Below, in pieces: positions 6,322-14,509 of a stretch of DNA of 15,627 nucleotides. The notes under the pieces were generated by a model. That model had not been told where the DNA came from. It ran no database searches and worked only from the letters and a program-made list of their open reading frames with translations. Source of the stretch: Oscillospiraceae bacterium (GTDB lineage Bacteria > Bacillota > Clostridia > Oscillospirales > Oscillospiraceae); assembly GCA_012513005.1 (NCBI GenBank), contig JAAZCZ010000066.1:1-15627 (forward strand), read 5' to 3'. Each line of letters starts with the position of its first letter. Positions within the stretch are counted from its first letter, which is position 1. The translations under genes were made by a program, and so were the position numbers.

Positions 6322-6332
6322 ATTATATCACA
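6322..6332 (-). promoter_or_regulatory. Extended -10 promoter of the unknown anchored protein
   Basis: On the minus strand the sequence reads TGTGATATAAT, identical to the elements at 21-31 and 4967-4977. No good -35 lies 16-18 bases upstream (ATACAA at 17). The predicted start near 6315 gives a leader of about 27 bases that contains the AAGGAGG. Confidence 0.55.
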
Positions 6333-6585
6333 AACTCTTATCCTTTGTATATAATTTCATATTCACTCATATAATTAGCCTGATTATCTTCGGGCATTTT
6401 ATTTTGAAAGTAAATTAGTGTTAAAAAATCATTTTTGTTAACCTGCACATATTAAAAATAAATGTTGTATAACTTGTTATTGAAATCATCAAAACCTAAG
6501 TTTAGCATGTTTATAACGTTACGAACATTTGCTTTGCTTGTCAAAAAATAAACGCTAAAAATTGCTGTTTTTGGGCATTATTTGT

Positions 6586-6614
6586 TTGATTTTACGCCCT
6601 CTATAGCGTACAAT
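6586..6614 (+). promoter_or_regulatory. Predicted promoter of the pyrophosphatase gene
   Basis: TTGATT at 6586-6591, exactly 17 bases, TACAAT at 6609-6614: each hexamer close to the sigma-A consensus. The predicted start near 6621 gives a leader of about 53 bases. Confidence 0.7.
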
Positions 6615-6673
6615 GTGTATCTGTAAAAAGATGCCTGATATTTAGGTAAGAATTATTTAGGGGTGAACTTCCA

Positions 6674-8806
6674 ATGGAAAATCTATTTTGGATTGGCCTT
6701 GTCGGAGCTTTAGTAGCATTGCTTTTTGCATTCTACCAAGGGCGCAAAGTTCTCAAATTCTCTGAGGGAACACCGACAATGAAAAAGATAGCAGCAGCTA
6801 TCCGAAAGGGTGCAGGTGCTTATCTGAGACGCCAGTACAAAACAGTTGCATTAATTTTTGGTGTAATAGCTGTAGTTTTAGCAATCCTTGCTTACTTCCC
6901 ATGGATAAACGGTGCCGGTCTTGTTAACAAGTTTGTGCCGTTTGCTTTTATTACCGGTGGTTTTTATTCCTGCTTAGCCGGCTTCATCGGTATGAAAATC
7001 GCAACTGCTGCAAACTCAAGAACCGCAAATGCAGCAAGCGAGAGCTTAAACCGCGGACTTCGCGTTGCCATTTCCTCCGGTTCGGTAATGGGCTTTACCG
7101 TTGTCGGTCTCGGAATACTCGACGTTTCGGTTTGGTTCCATGTTCTTAAGTATGTCTTCCACTGTGATGCGACAACAATTGCAAACACAATGGTTATGTT
7201 CGGCATGGGTGCTTCCTGCGCCGCGCTCTTTGCGCGTGTCGGCGGTGGTATCTTTACAAAGGCTGCTGACGTCGGTGCTGACCTTGTTGGTAAGGTTGAA
7301 GCAGGAATTCCCGAGGATGACCCGCGCAACCCTGCAACTATTGCTGATAACGTCGGCGATAACGTTGGTGACGTTGCCGGTATGGGTGCTGACCTTTATG
7401 AGTCTTATGTCGGTTCTATTTTGGCTACATTCGCAATCGGCTCAACAGCAGGCTACGGCTGGAACGGTATGCTTCTTCCATTAGCCATTGCATTTGTTGG
7501 TATTCTTTGCTCGATTGTCGGAACGTTCTTAATCCGCACAGGCGAAAAGGCTACACAGATGGAGCTGCTCAAGTCAATGCGTACCGGCACAGGTATTTCC
7601 GCTGTTTTATGTGCTGTTTTATGCGCTCCCCTTACCTGGTGGATAATGCGCGATGTTCCCGGCGCAAACTGGATTGGAATTTTGATTTCCATATTTGCAG
7701 GTTTGCTTGCCGGCGTTGCAATCGGTTATGCTACTGAGTTTTACACATCAGATACATATAAGCCGACACAGAGACTTGCCGCCACTTCTGAAACCGGAGC
7801 CGCTACTGTTATTATCGGTGGTATCTCTCTTGGTATGCTCTCTACAGCTTTCCCCATCATCATTGTTTCGGGTGCTGTTATTGTGAGCTTTATTTCATCC
7901 GGCGGTTCTCTTATAACAAATTCTGCCGAATACGCAACTTCTTTTAACAACGGTCTTTACGGAATAGGCATCGCCGCTATCGGCATGCTTGCAACGCTCG
8001 GTATCACTCTTGCAACCGACGCATACGGCCCTGTTGCCGACAATGCAGGCGGTATTGCTGAGATGTCCGGTCTGGGCGAGGCTGTCCGTGAGCGCACAGA
8101 CGCTCTTGACTCCCTTGGCAACACAACAGCTGCAACCGGTAAGGGCTTTGCAATAGGCTCTGCTGCTCTTACAGCTCTTGCTCTATTAGTTTCCTATGTT
8201 GAAGTTGCTCAGACACATATGAACGGTCAGAAGCTTGATATGTCCGTTACTAACCCCGCTGTTCTTGTTGGTGTTTTCCTCGGCGTTATGCTTGTGTTCG
8301 TTTTTGCGGCTCTTACAATGGATGCTGTTCAAAAATCTGCACACCATGTTGTTGTTGAGGTTCGCCGTCAGTTCCGCGAGATTAAGGGCATTATGGACGG
8401 CAGTGCTGATCCTGATTATGAGTCCTGCGTTGACCTCTGCACCGGCGGTGCGCTGCGTGCAATGGTCGTACCTGCACTCTTAGCTGTTATTGTGCCTATT
8501 ATTACCGGTCTTATTCTAGGCGTTGAGGGTGTTGTCGGTCTTTTGGCAGGAACTACAGTCTGCGGCTTTGGTATGGCTGTATTTATGTCTAACTCCGGCG
8601 GTGCCTGGGACAATGCCAAGAAATATATTGAAGCAGGCAACTTCGGCGGCAAGGGCAGCGAGTGCCACAAGGCAGGAGTTATCGGCGACACTGTCGGTGA
8701 CCCGTTTAAGGACACATCCGGACCCAGCCTTAATATTCTAATTAAGCTCTGCTCGACTGTTTCTATTGTATTCTCCGCAGTTATCGTTCACGTACATCTT
8801 TTCTAA
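6674..8806 (+). CDS. hppA: Membrane-bound ion-translocating pyrophosphatase, K+-dependent type
   Basis: 710 residues, about 16 membrane helices, the normal length. It hydrolyses cytoplasmic pyrophosphate and uses the energy to export Na+ and/or H+. The active-site region is complete: DVGADLVGKVEAG at 199-211, DDPRNPATIADNVGDNVGD at 215-233, and a C-terminal GDTVGDPFKDTSGPSLN. Glu243 (DLYESYVGS) lies at the membrane-side glutamate tied to ion choice. In GNTTAATGKG (482-491) residue 486 is Ala; K+-independent proton pumps have Lys there, so this enzyme should need K+. Many K+-dependent members pump Na+, but sequence by eye does not settle the ion. AGGGGTGA at 6659-6666 precedes the ATG by 7 bases. 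A monocistronic gene with its own promoter and terminator, useful for energy-limited fermenters that make much pyrophosphate. Confidence 0.98.
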   Translation: MENLFWIGLVGALVALLFAFYQGRKVLKFSEGTPTMKKIAAAIRKGAGAYLRRQYKTVALIFGVIAVVLAILAYFPWINGAGLVNKFVPFAFITGGFYSCLAGFIGMKIATAANSRTANAASESLNRGLRVAISSGSVMGFTVVGLGILDVSVWFHVLKYVFHCDATTIANTMVMFGMGASCAALFARVGGGIFTKAADVGADLVGKVEAGIPEDDPRNPATIADNVGDNVGDVAGMGADLYESYVGSILATFAIGSTAGYGWNGMLLPLAIAFVGILCSIVGTFLIRTGEKATQMELLKSMRTGTGISAVLCAVLCAPLTWWIMRDVPGANWIGILISIFAGLLAGVAIGYATEFYTSDTYKPTQRLAATSETGAATVIIGGISLGMLSTAFPIIIVSGAVIVSFISSGGSLITNSAEYATSFNNGLYGIGIAAIGMLATLGITLATDAYGPVADNAGGIAEMSGLGEAVRERTDALDSLGNTTAATGKGFAIGSAALTALALLVSYVEVAQTHMNGQKLDMSVTNPAVLVGVFLGVMLVFVFAALTMDAVQKSAHHVVVEVRRQFREIKGIMDGSADPDYESCVDLCTGGALRAMVVPALLAVIVPIITGLILGVEGVVGLLAGTTVCGFGMAVFMSNSGGAWDNAKKYIEAGNFGGKGSECHKAGVIGDTVGDPFKDTSGPSLNILIKLCSTVSIVFSAVIVHVHLF

Positions 8807-8819
8807 AGGAAGTTATGTT

Positions 8820-8849
8820 TCCGGCATCCGTAAGGGTGCCGGATTTTTT
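8820..8849 (+). terminator. Rho-independent terminator of hppA
   Basis: The stem TCCGGCATCC (8820-8829) with GGGTGCCGGA (8834-8843), one G-U pair, has a GTAA loop and is followed by TTTTTT (8844-8849). It lies 14 bases after the stop codon. Confidence 0.95.
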
Positions 8850-8917
8850 ATGCTTTTAACGAATTTATTATGTATTTGAAGCCATTGCTTGTTCCGTTGT
8901 TTGCTTGTTAGATTTCT

Positions 8918-8923
8918 TATAAT
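8918..8923 (+). promoter_or_regulatory. -10 element immediately before the helicase gene
   Basis: A consensus TATAAT only 10 bases upstream of the ATG at 8934. The -35 candidates are poor (TTGTTT at 8897-8902 with a 15-base spacer). If used, transcription would start at about 8930-8934, leaving almost no leader. Confidence 0.5.
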
Positions 8924-8933
8924 ATGCTAAAAT

Positions 8934-11300
8934 ATGACTATGAATAATGATATTAAAAAGAGCTTTATTAAGGCTCGCAGAAAAAAAATAGGAGATACTT
9001 TTCCTAATCTTAATACCATTCAAAAAGATGCAGTGCTGACCACCTCAGGTCCCCTGCTTATTTTGGCAGGCGCCGGCAGTGGTAAGACCACTGTTTTGAC
9101 AAACCGCATTGCAAATTTGATTAGGTTCGGCACTGCATCGGATAGCGACACAATACCGGAGCATATTTCAAAAGAGGAGATGCTGGCATTTGTTGACGGA
9201 GACGCTGAGTGCTCAGATAAAATCTGTGCAGTAAGTCCCGTTCCGCCTTGGCGAATTATTGCAATAACATTTACTAATAAGGCTGCAGATGAGCTTAAAA
9301 ACAGGCTCCAAAGCCTTGTTGGTGAGCAGGCTGAGGATATTTGGGCAAGAACTTTTCACTCTGCCTGTGTGCGAATTTTACGGCGTTTTGCAGACAGACT
9401 CGGATACCCGAACAGTTTTACCATCTATGACAGTCAGGATAGGCTTTCTGTTATGAAATCCATAATCCGTGAGCTTGACCTTAATGATAAAACCTTTGTG
9501 CCTAAGGTGCTTTTAGCTAAGCTGGATGCTGCCCGAGATGAGCTTTTATCGCCGCAGGATTTCAAAGAGCGTTACAACTCCTCGGGTGACCCACGAGAGA
9601 GAAAGCTTTGTGAAATATATGAAATATATGCAGATAGGCTCTTTAAGGCAGGTGCCATGGACTTTGAGGATCTATTGTATAATACAATACGCCTTTTTAA
9701 AGAGCATCCGGATGTTCTGTCTTTATACCAAAAACAGTTTTTATATGTCCTCATTGATGAGTATCAGGACACAAATAACTTGCAGTATATGCTGGCATCA
9801 ATGCTTGCAGAGGGTCACGGCAACATCTGTGTTGTAGGTGATGATGATCAGAGCATATATAAGTTCCGTGGTGCTACTATCGAGAATATACTGAATTTTG
9901 AAAATCAGTTTAAAGGCTGCAAGACCATTAGACTGGAACAGAATTATCGCAGTAGCGGTCATGTTTTGGCGGCTGCCAATGCTGTGATTTCTAATAACAG
10001 GGGGCGAAAGGGCAAGACTCTTTGGACAACTGCCGAAGAGGGAGAAAAGCTACTGCACTATGTCGCGCAAAATGAGGACGATGAGGCGCAGTTCGTAGCC
10101 AACAAAATCCTTGAAAACTATGAGGATGGCGGCAAGTTTTCGGATAATGCTATTTTGTATCGCATGAATGCCCAGTCTAACAGGCTTGAATTTGCCATGA
10201 AGAGAAACGGCATACCATATAAGGTTTATGGCGGCACTAAATTCTATGACAGAGCAGAAATAAAAGATGTGCTTGCATATCTTTCTGTTATTCTTTCCCC
10301 TGCTGATGATTTGCGTGTTCTTAGAATAATTAATAAACCGGCAAGGGGCATAGGCAAAACCGCAGTTGAACGCTGCGTTGAAGTAGCTGCTGCCGAGGGC
10401 AAACCCCTTTTTGAAGTTTTGAAAAACTCATATACTTATGATGAGCTTCGCAAGTTCTCTTCTAAGATTATTCCGTTTACCGATATGATAATAGAATTAA
10501 TTGAGCTATCAGCTACGCTTCCGCTCGATCGACTTTTTGAAGAATTGCTGGACAAAAGCGGATATGCCCGCTCTCTGCTTGAGACAAACACTGTTGAAAA
10601 CAAGAGCAGGTATGAAAACGTAAATGAGCTTTTAACCAATATTCAAAGCTATATGACAAATAGTGAGGAGCCTAGTCTGTTTGGGTTTTTAGATGAAGTC
10701 GCTCTTTACACCGATTTAGACAGCTATGATGAGAGCTCTGACTGCGCTGTAATGATGACCATGCACAGTGCTAAGGGTCTTGAATATGACAATGTTTTTG
10801 TTGTCGGTGTTGAGGAGAGCATTTTCCCCGGGCTTGCGAGTATCGGTGACACGGCTGAGATGGAGGAGGAGCGCAGACTCTGTTATGTTGCAATTACCCG
10901 TGCTAAGAAAAAGTTGGTGCTGACGAGTGCGCGCCAGCGTATGCTTTTTGGCAGAACTACCTCCAACATGCCTTCAAGATTTACGGAAGAAATTCCCAGT
11001 GAGAATATAGAGCGAGGCGGATACTTACCTCCCAGACAAAAAATCGAAGAATTTGCCGCTGCGAGATCTTTTAGGCGTGAGGGATATAAGGGACCTGCAG
11101 CTACAAATCTAAATGCCTCTTCCGGGGAAATTGCAAAATATTCTGCCGGCGACAAAGTGGTGCACAGAGTTTTTGGCAGCGGTGTAATTGCATCGTTAAA
11201 GCCTGTGGGTGGCGATGCACTGCTGGAAATAATCTTTGATACTGCAGGCAAAAAACTGCTAATGCTGAAAACTGCCGCTGTATATATGAGCAAGGAGTAG
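8934..11300 (+). CDS. pcrA: UvrD/PcrA-type ATP-dependent DNA helicase
   Basis: 788 residues, superfamily 1A 3'-to-5' helicase used in repair, replication-fork clearance and control of recombination. The motifs run in order: Q motif Gln30, Walker A AGAGSGKT at 45-52, motif Ia ITFTNKAADEL, Walker B LIDEYQDTN, motif III GDDDQSIYKFRGA, motif IV QNYRSS, motif V MHSAKGLEYDNVFV and motif VI YVAITRAKK. The C-terminus has the PcrA-like Tudor segment (AGDKVVHRVFGSGVI) thought to contact RNA polymerase. About 35 extra residues (roughly 67-103) separate motifs I and Ia, in the 1A region. No Shine-Dalgarno sequence precedes the ATG at 8934 or the in-frame ATG at 8940; a TATAAT 10 bases upstream suggests a leaderless or near-leaderless message. 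The N-terminus looks normal for clostridial relatives, so the start is probably right within two codons. Confidence 0.97.
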   Translation: MTMNNDIKKSFIKARRKKIGDTFPNLNTIQKDAVLTTSGPLLILAGAGSGKTTVLTNRIANLIRFGTASDSDTIPEHISKEEMLAFVDGDAECSDKICAVSPVPPWRIIAITFTNKAADELKNRLQSLVGEQAEDIWARTFHSACVRILRRFADRLGYPNSFTIYDSQDRLSVMKSIIRELDLNDKTFVPKVLLAKLDAARDELLSPQDFKERYNSSGDPRERKLCEIYEIYADRLFKAGAMDFEDLLYNTIRLFKEHPDVLSLYQKQFLYVLIDEYQDTNNLQYMLASMLAEGHGNICVVGDDDQSIYKFRGATIENILNFENQFKGCKTIRLEQNYRSSGHVLAAANAVISNNRGRKGKTLWTTAEEGEKLLHYVAQNEDDEAQFVANKILENYEDGGKFSDNAILYRMNAQSNRLEFAMKRNGIPYKVYGGTKFYDRAEIKDVLAYLSVILSPADDLRVLRIINKPARGIGKTAVERCVEVAAAEGKPLFEVLKNSYTYDELRKFSSKIIPFTDMIIELIELSATLPLDRLFEELLDKSGYARSLLETNTVENKSRYENVNELLTNIQSYMTNSEEPSLFGFLDEVALYTDLDSYDESSDCAVMMTMHSAKGLEYDNVFVVGVEESIFPGLASIGDTAEMEEERRLCYVAITRAKKKLVLTSARQRMLFGRTTSNMPSRFTEEIPSENIERGGYLPPRQKIEEFAAARSFRREGYKGPAATNLNASSGEIAKYSAGDKVVHRVFGSGVIASLKPVGGDALLEIIFDTAGKKLLMLKTAAVYMSKE

Positions 11301-11309
11301 AAATATAAT

Positions 11310-11337
11310 AAGGAGATATGCTAAAGCATATCTCCTT
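11310..11337. terminator. Hairpin between convergent helicase and Spx/ArsC-like genes
   Basis: AAGGAGATATGCT (11310-11322) pairs perfectly with 11325-11337, leaving a 2-base (realistically 4-base) loop. Neither side has a proper T-run (GTGCGATA on the right, ATTATATTTC when read on the minus strand), so it may be a weak terminator or an RNA-end stabiliser. Confidence 0.6.
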
Positions 11338-11359
11338 GTGCGATACTTATATAGTTTTA

Positions 11360-11710
11360 TTATTTGAGCAGGCTTTCCCATTCTTTTTCTTTAAAGCCGA
11401 CAAGCACAGTATCTCCGTTAATAAGCAGAGGGCGTTTAACCAGCATCCCGTCTGTTGCAAGCAGTTTTATCTGCTCTTCCTCGGACATTGAGGGAAGCTT
11501 TTTTGAAAGCTCTAACTCTCTGTATAGTATTCCGCTTGTATTAAAGAACTTTCTGCTCTCTTTACCGCTTAGTTTAATCCATTTTTTAAGTTCTTTTTCG
11601 TTTGGATTATCATCTTTTATGTGTCGCTCTTCAAAAGACAGCCCGTTTTCCTTAAGCCAGTTTATTGCTTTTTTGCATGTACTGCATTTGGGATAGCAAA
11701 TGATTAGCAT
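11360..11710 (-). CDS. Spx/ArsC-family thioredoxin-fold protein
   Basis: 116 residues, the usual length. The N-terminus CYPKCSTCKKAINWLK carries a CxxC pair (Cys9, Cys12), and VKRPLLING places the family arginine at 93. This is the ArsC/YffB/Spx group: true arsenate reductases use the first cysteine and this arginine with glutathione or glutaredoxin, and Spx proteins use CxxC as a redox switch while binding the RNA polymerase alpha subunit. Which role applies is unclear; no arsenic-resistance gene (arsB, arsR) is nearby, so resistance is not supported. I chose the ATG at 11708-11710 because GGAGGTG (11716-11722) lies just upstream. The open frame extends to 12067, but that extra stretch lies opposite the CCA-adding enzyme gene and is not coding. 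Confidence 0.92.
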   Translation of the reverse strand: MLIICYPKCSTCKKAINWLKENGLSFEERHIKDDNPNEKELKKWIKLSGKESRKFFNTSGILYRELELSKKLPSMSEEEQIKLLATDGMLVKRPLLINGDTVLVGFKEKEWESLLK

Positions 11711-11770
11711 TTGTGCACCTCCTAGTATTATCTTTATTGATGTTATCATAAATAACCAGCAAAGAAAAGA

Positions 11771-13144
11771 GTGTTTGTTTTGATAGTTTATCCGTCTGCT
11801 GTTTATATCGCATTTAGGCTGCTTGGTGATAGCGGCTTTGAGAGCTATGCAGTCGGCGGAGCTGTGAGAGATTCTTTGCTGGGAAAAAAACCTTCTGACT
11901 GGGACATTGCTACCTCTGCCCTTCCCGATGAGATTTGCAGGGTTTTTAGCTCCTACAATAAAATAATAATCGGAATTAAACACGGCACTGTCGCTGTGAT
12001 TATTGACGGCAGTCAAATTGAGATAACGAGCTTTAGAAAAGACGGCATTTACTCCGACGCACGGCATCCTGAAGCTGTATCATTTTCCGCTTCACTAAAA
12101 GATGATGTTATGCGCCGAGACTTTACGGTGAATGCCTTAGCTGCTGATATTGACGGCAATATTATTGATTATGTCGGCGGAATAGACGATTTAAACGCCG
12201 GAGTTTTAAGATGTGTGGGTGTAGCTGATGACAGGCTTAATGAAGATGCCCTTAGAATTCTAAGAGCAATGCGTTTTGCCTCGGAACTCGGCTTTGAAAT
12301 TGAATCCGAGACAAAGCTTTCTATGAAGGCTAATGCAAGTTTGTTAAGCATGATTTCTTCTGAACGGATTTCTGCTGAGTTGGGAAAGACTATATGCGGA
12401 AAATCTGCTTCACTTGTCTTAAATGAGTTTTCGGATGTAGTCGCTGTAATTATCCCTGAACTTGAAAAAACCTTTGGTTTTGTTCAGCACAATCCGCATC
12501 ACAGCCTGACTGTTTGGCAGCATACACTTGAGGTTCTTTCACATTGCAGCCCTATTCCTGCTTTGCGGTGGGCAGCGCTGCTGCATGACATCGGCAAGCC
12601 TGCCTGTTTTACACGTGATATTTTTGGAATCGGGCATTTTAAAGGTCATGCAGATAAGGGGGTTTATATATCACACGATATTTTGAGCAGGCTCAGAATG
12701 TCAAAAGCCGACACAGAGCTTATTTTATATCTTATTAAATATCATTATCCAATTCCCGCTCCGAGCATAAAATCTGTTAAAAAGCTCCTTAGAAAAGTTG
12801 GTGTCGATAGGTTCTTTTTGCTGACAGAGCTTATGAGGGCAGACAATATGGGAAAGCATATTTTTGATGCGGATAATGAGAATAAATTGGCTAAACAAAA
12901 AGAAAAGGTCGAGCTTTGTGTTTCGCTTTTATCCCGTGTTGATGAGACAGCACGAGAGATATTAAGCAGCCACGACTGTTTTTCGCTTAGAGATTTGGAT
13001 ATTAACGGCGATGATTTAATAAAGCTAGGATATAGAGGCAAAGATATAGGCAGAGCCTTGGATTTCTTGCTCGATGCCGTTATTTCGGGTGAAGTTTCGA
13101 ATAATAAAGAAGAGCTTATTTCGCACTTGGAAAAGAAACGGTAA
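11771..13144 (+). CDS. cca: CCA tRNA nucleotidyltransferase (class II, with HD domain)
   Basis: 457 residues. It adds or repairs the 3' CCA end of tRNAs from CTP and ATP without a template. The head domain has VGGAVRD at 28-34 and the catalytic DWD at 43-45, then RRDFTVNALA, YVGGIDDL, and the nucleotide-selecting LNEDALRILRAMRFA. A C-terminal HD phosphohydrolase-type domain follows, with HHSLTVWQHTLEVL and LLHDIGKP. The start is the least certain part: no ATG is available, so GTG at 11771 with a purine-rich AAAGAAAAGA upstream is the best choice; TTG at 11780 is possible. The VGG motif at 28 fits the family's usual 20-30-residue lead. It is divergent from the Spx/ArsC-like gene with only 60 bases between them. 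No clear promoter is visible there. Confidence 0.96.
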   Translation: MFVLIVYPSAVYIAFRLLGDSGFESYAVGGAVRDSLLGKKPSDWDIATSALPDEICRVFSSYNKIIIGIKHGTVAVIIDGSQIEITSFRKDGIYSDARHPEAVSFSASLKDDVMRRDFTVNALAADIDGNIIDYVGGIDDLNAGVLRCVGVADDRLNEDALRILRAMRFASELGFEIESETKLSMKANASLLSMISSERISAELGKTICGKSASLVLNEFSDVVAVIIPELEKTFGFVQHNPHHSLTVWQHTLEVLSHCSPIPALRWAALLHDIGKPACFTRDIFGIGHFKGHADKGVYISHDILSRLRMSKADTELILYLIKYHYPIPAPSIKSVKKLLRKVGVDRFFLLTELMRADNMGKHIFDADNENKLAKQKEKVELCVSLLSRVDETAREILSSHDCFSLRDLDINGDDLIKLGYRGKDIGRALDFLLDAVISGEVSNNKEELISHLEKKR

Positions 13145-13173
13145 AAAATACCGCTGTGACCAATAAGAAGCAC

Positions 13174-13207
13174 AAAAGCAGCTTGCAAATATTTGCAAGC
13201 TGCTTTT
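13174..13207. terminator. Bidirectional terminator, 34-base perfect palindrome
   Basis: AAAAGCAGCTTGCAAAT (13174-13190) is immediately followed by its exact reverse complement (13191-13207). It lies between the convergent cca and glycerate kinase genes and has A and T runs at its ends, so it can terminate from both sides. Confidence 0.88.
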
Positions 13208-13218
13208 AATATCTGTTG

Positions 13219-14352
13219 CTATATAATAGAGCTAATTAGTTTTAGTATGTTATTAGCTGTGAATGAGAGGTTTTTGGCTGAGTGCTCTTTTAGTATGCTA
13301 AAATCTTGCGGCAGTCTGCTGGTCGGAAAAATTGCTGTTACACCCTCTGCATAAGCAGGTTCAATATCGTAATCGGCACCGCCTACTATTGCTATGACAG
13401 GAATGCCCTGCTTTTTTGCACGACGTGCAACTCCAATAACAACCTTACCTCGCAGACTCTGCGAATCAATTTTACCCTCGCCTGTGAAAACTACATCTGC
13501 GCCCTTTATTACCTCTTCAAAAGAAACTGTATCCAGCACCGTCTCTATACCCATTTGTAGCTTTGATGAGAAAAATGCCACCATTCCGGCACCCATAGCT
13601 CCTGCTGCTCCTGCGCCCGGGAGATTCTTGATGTCAAGCCCTAAGTCTCTTTTTATTATCTCAGCTAAGTGAATTAGACCCGCATCGAGCATTTTTACCA
13701 TTTCTTTATCGGCTCCTTTTTGAGGTCCGAAAATATAGGCAGCTCCGTTTTCTCCGTACATTGGATTATCTATATCGCACATGGTTATTATCTCGGTTTT
13801 GCTAAATGTTTCTTTTAGTCTGCTTATGTCTATTGAATGAATTTCCGTGAGAGTTTTTCCCACCGGGATAAATGTTTTGCCCTCTTTATTGTAAAATAAA
13901 GCACCGCATGCAGCTGCCGCCCCGCAGCCGCCATCGTTTGTGGCGCTGCCGCCCAAGCCGACAACTATTTTAGCTGCTCCCTGCTTTGCTGCTGCAAGCA
14001 GCAGCTCTCCCACACCGTAGGTTGTTGTTACCGAGGGGTCTTTGTCATCGCCAACCAAGGGCAACCCTGCTGCCGCTGCCATTTCAACTATAGCTGTATT
14101 GCCACCGTCTGTTAAACCGTAGAACGATGTTCTGTCTTCAAATCTCGGTCCCTTTGCCGCAGTAAAAACTTTTTCACCGCCCAAGGCAGATAAAAAAGCA
14201 TCAACACTTCCCTCTCCGCCGTCTGCAACAGGAATTGAAATTACCTCGCAGTCGGGGAAATGCTCTATGATACGCTCATTCAGAATGCTGCAAATTTGCT
14301 CCGATGACAAAGTGCCCTTGAATGAATCGGGTATTAAAACAGTTTTTTTCAT
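13219..14352 (-). CDS. Glycerate kinase (GarK/GlxK family)
   Basis: 377 residues, the normal length for the two-domain glycerate kinase family. It phosphorylates D-glycerate with ATP, in the GarK/GlxK branch giving 2-phosphoglycerate that enters lower glycolysis. Visible family motifs are VLIPDSFKGTLSS at residues 5-17, PVADGGEGSVDAF, VVGLGGSATNDGGCG, and VFTGEGKIDSQSLRGK near residue 290. The ATG at 14350-14352 follows AAAGGAT (14359-14365). A strong promoter lies at 14415-14443, giving a leader of about 55 bases, and a palindromic terminator follows, so the gene is transcribed alone. No sugar-acid transporter or tartronate semialdehyde reductase is next to it, so the source of glycerate is not shown. 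Confidence 0.97.
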   Translation of the reverse strand: MKKTVLIPDSFKGTLSSEQICSILNERIIEHFPDCEVISIPVADGGEGSVDAFLSALGGEKVFTAAKGPRFEDRTSFYGLTDGGNTAIVEMAAAAGLPLVGDDKDPSVTTTYGVGELLLAAAKQGAAKIVVGLGGSATNDGGCGAAAACGALFYNKEGKTFIPVGKTLTEIHSIDISRLKETFSKTEIITMCDIDNPMYGENGAAYIFGPQKGADKEMVKMLDAGLIHLAEIIKRDLGLDIKNLPGAGAAGAMGAGMVAFFSSKLQMGIETVLDTVSFEEVIKGADVVFTGEGKIDSQSLRGKVVIGVARRAKKQGIPVIAIVGGADYDIEPAYAEGVTAIFPTSRLPQDFSILKEHSAKNLSFTANNILKLISSII

Positions 14353-14414
14353 AGTGTTATCCTTTCGGAATATGTTTGTTTTCTATACATATTAATAAAT
14401 AACTAGCCAGTTTG

Positions 14415-14443
14415 ATTGTATCAGCTGGACATTTGGATTTCAA
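14415..14443 (-). promoter_or_regulatory. Predicted promoter of the glycerate kinase gene
   Basis: Read on the minus strand: TTGAAA, exactly 17 bases, then TACAAT preceded by TGA (extended -10). It is the best -35/-10 pair in the window. The start is predicted near 14408. Confidence 0.78.
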
Positions 14444-14509
14444 TAAGTTAAGTGTTATTTTGCTGTATTCATTTTTTACCTGTATAAATAAACATAAGTA
14501 TGTTCTTAA

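Larger units (their letters stand above)
6289..6673. other. Intergenic interval between divergent genes
   Basis: 385 AT-rich bases without a convincing gene. Each end holds a promoter: an extended -10 for the minus-strand unknown gene at 6322-6332, and a -35/-10 pair for the pyrophosphatase at 6586-6614. The middle (6340-6580) shows only scattered A/T runs and a short TAACGTTA palindrome (6511-6518). I see no riboswitch fold; the predicted pyrophosphatase leader is only about 50 bases. Confidence 0.6.

Noticed and set aside
6415..6585. Possible riboswitch or small RNA before hppA
   Set aside because: No conserved aptamer sequence or stable hairpin is visible, and the predicted promoter at 6586-6614 lies downstream of this stretch.
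7101..7484. Overlapping open frames inside hppA, both strands
   Set aside because: They are alternative-frame shadows of a strongly conserved membrane protein gene and have no start signals.
10883..11293. 136-residue open frame antisense to the helicase 3' end
   Set aside because: It lies wholly opposite conserved helicase motif VI and the Tudor segment and shows no protein-like features.
11711..12067. Upstream extension of the minus-strand Spx/ArsC-like frame to a 235-residue protein
   Set aside because: The extra residues lie opposite the cca gene, resemble no protein, and a GGAGGTG site immediately precedes the ATG at 11710 where family similarity begins.
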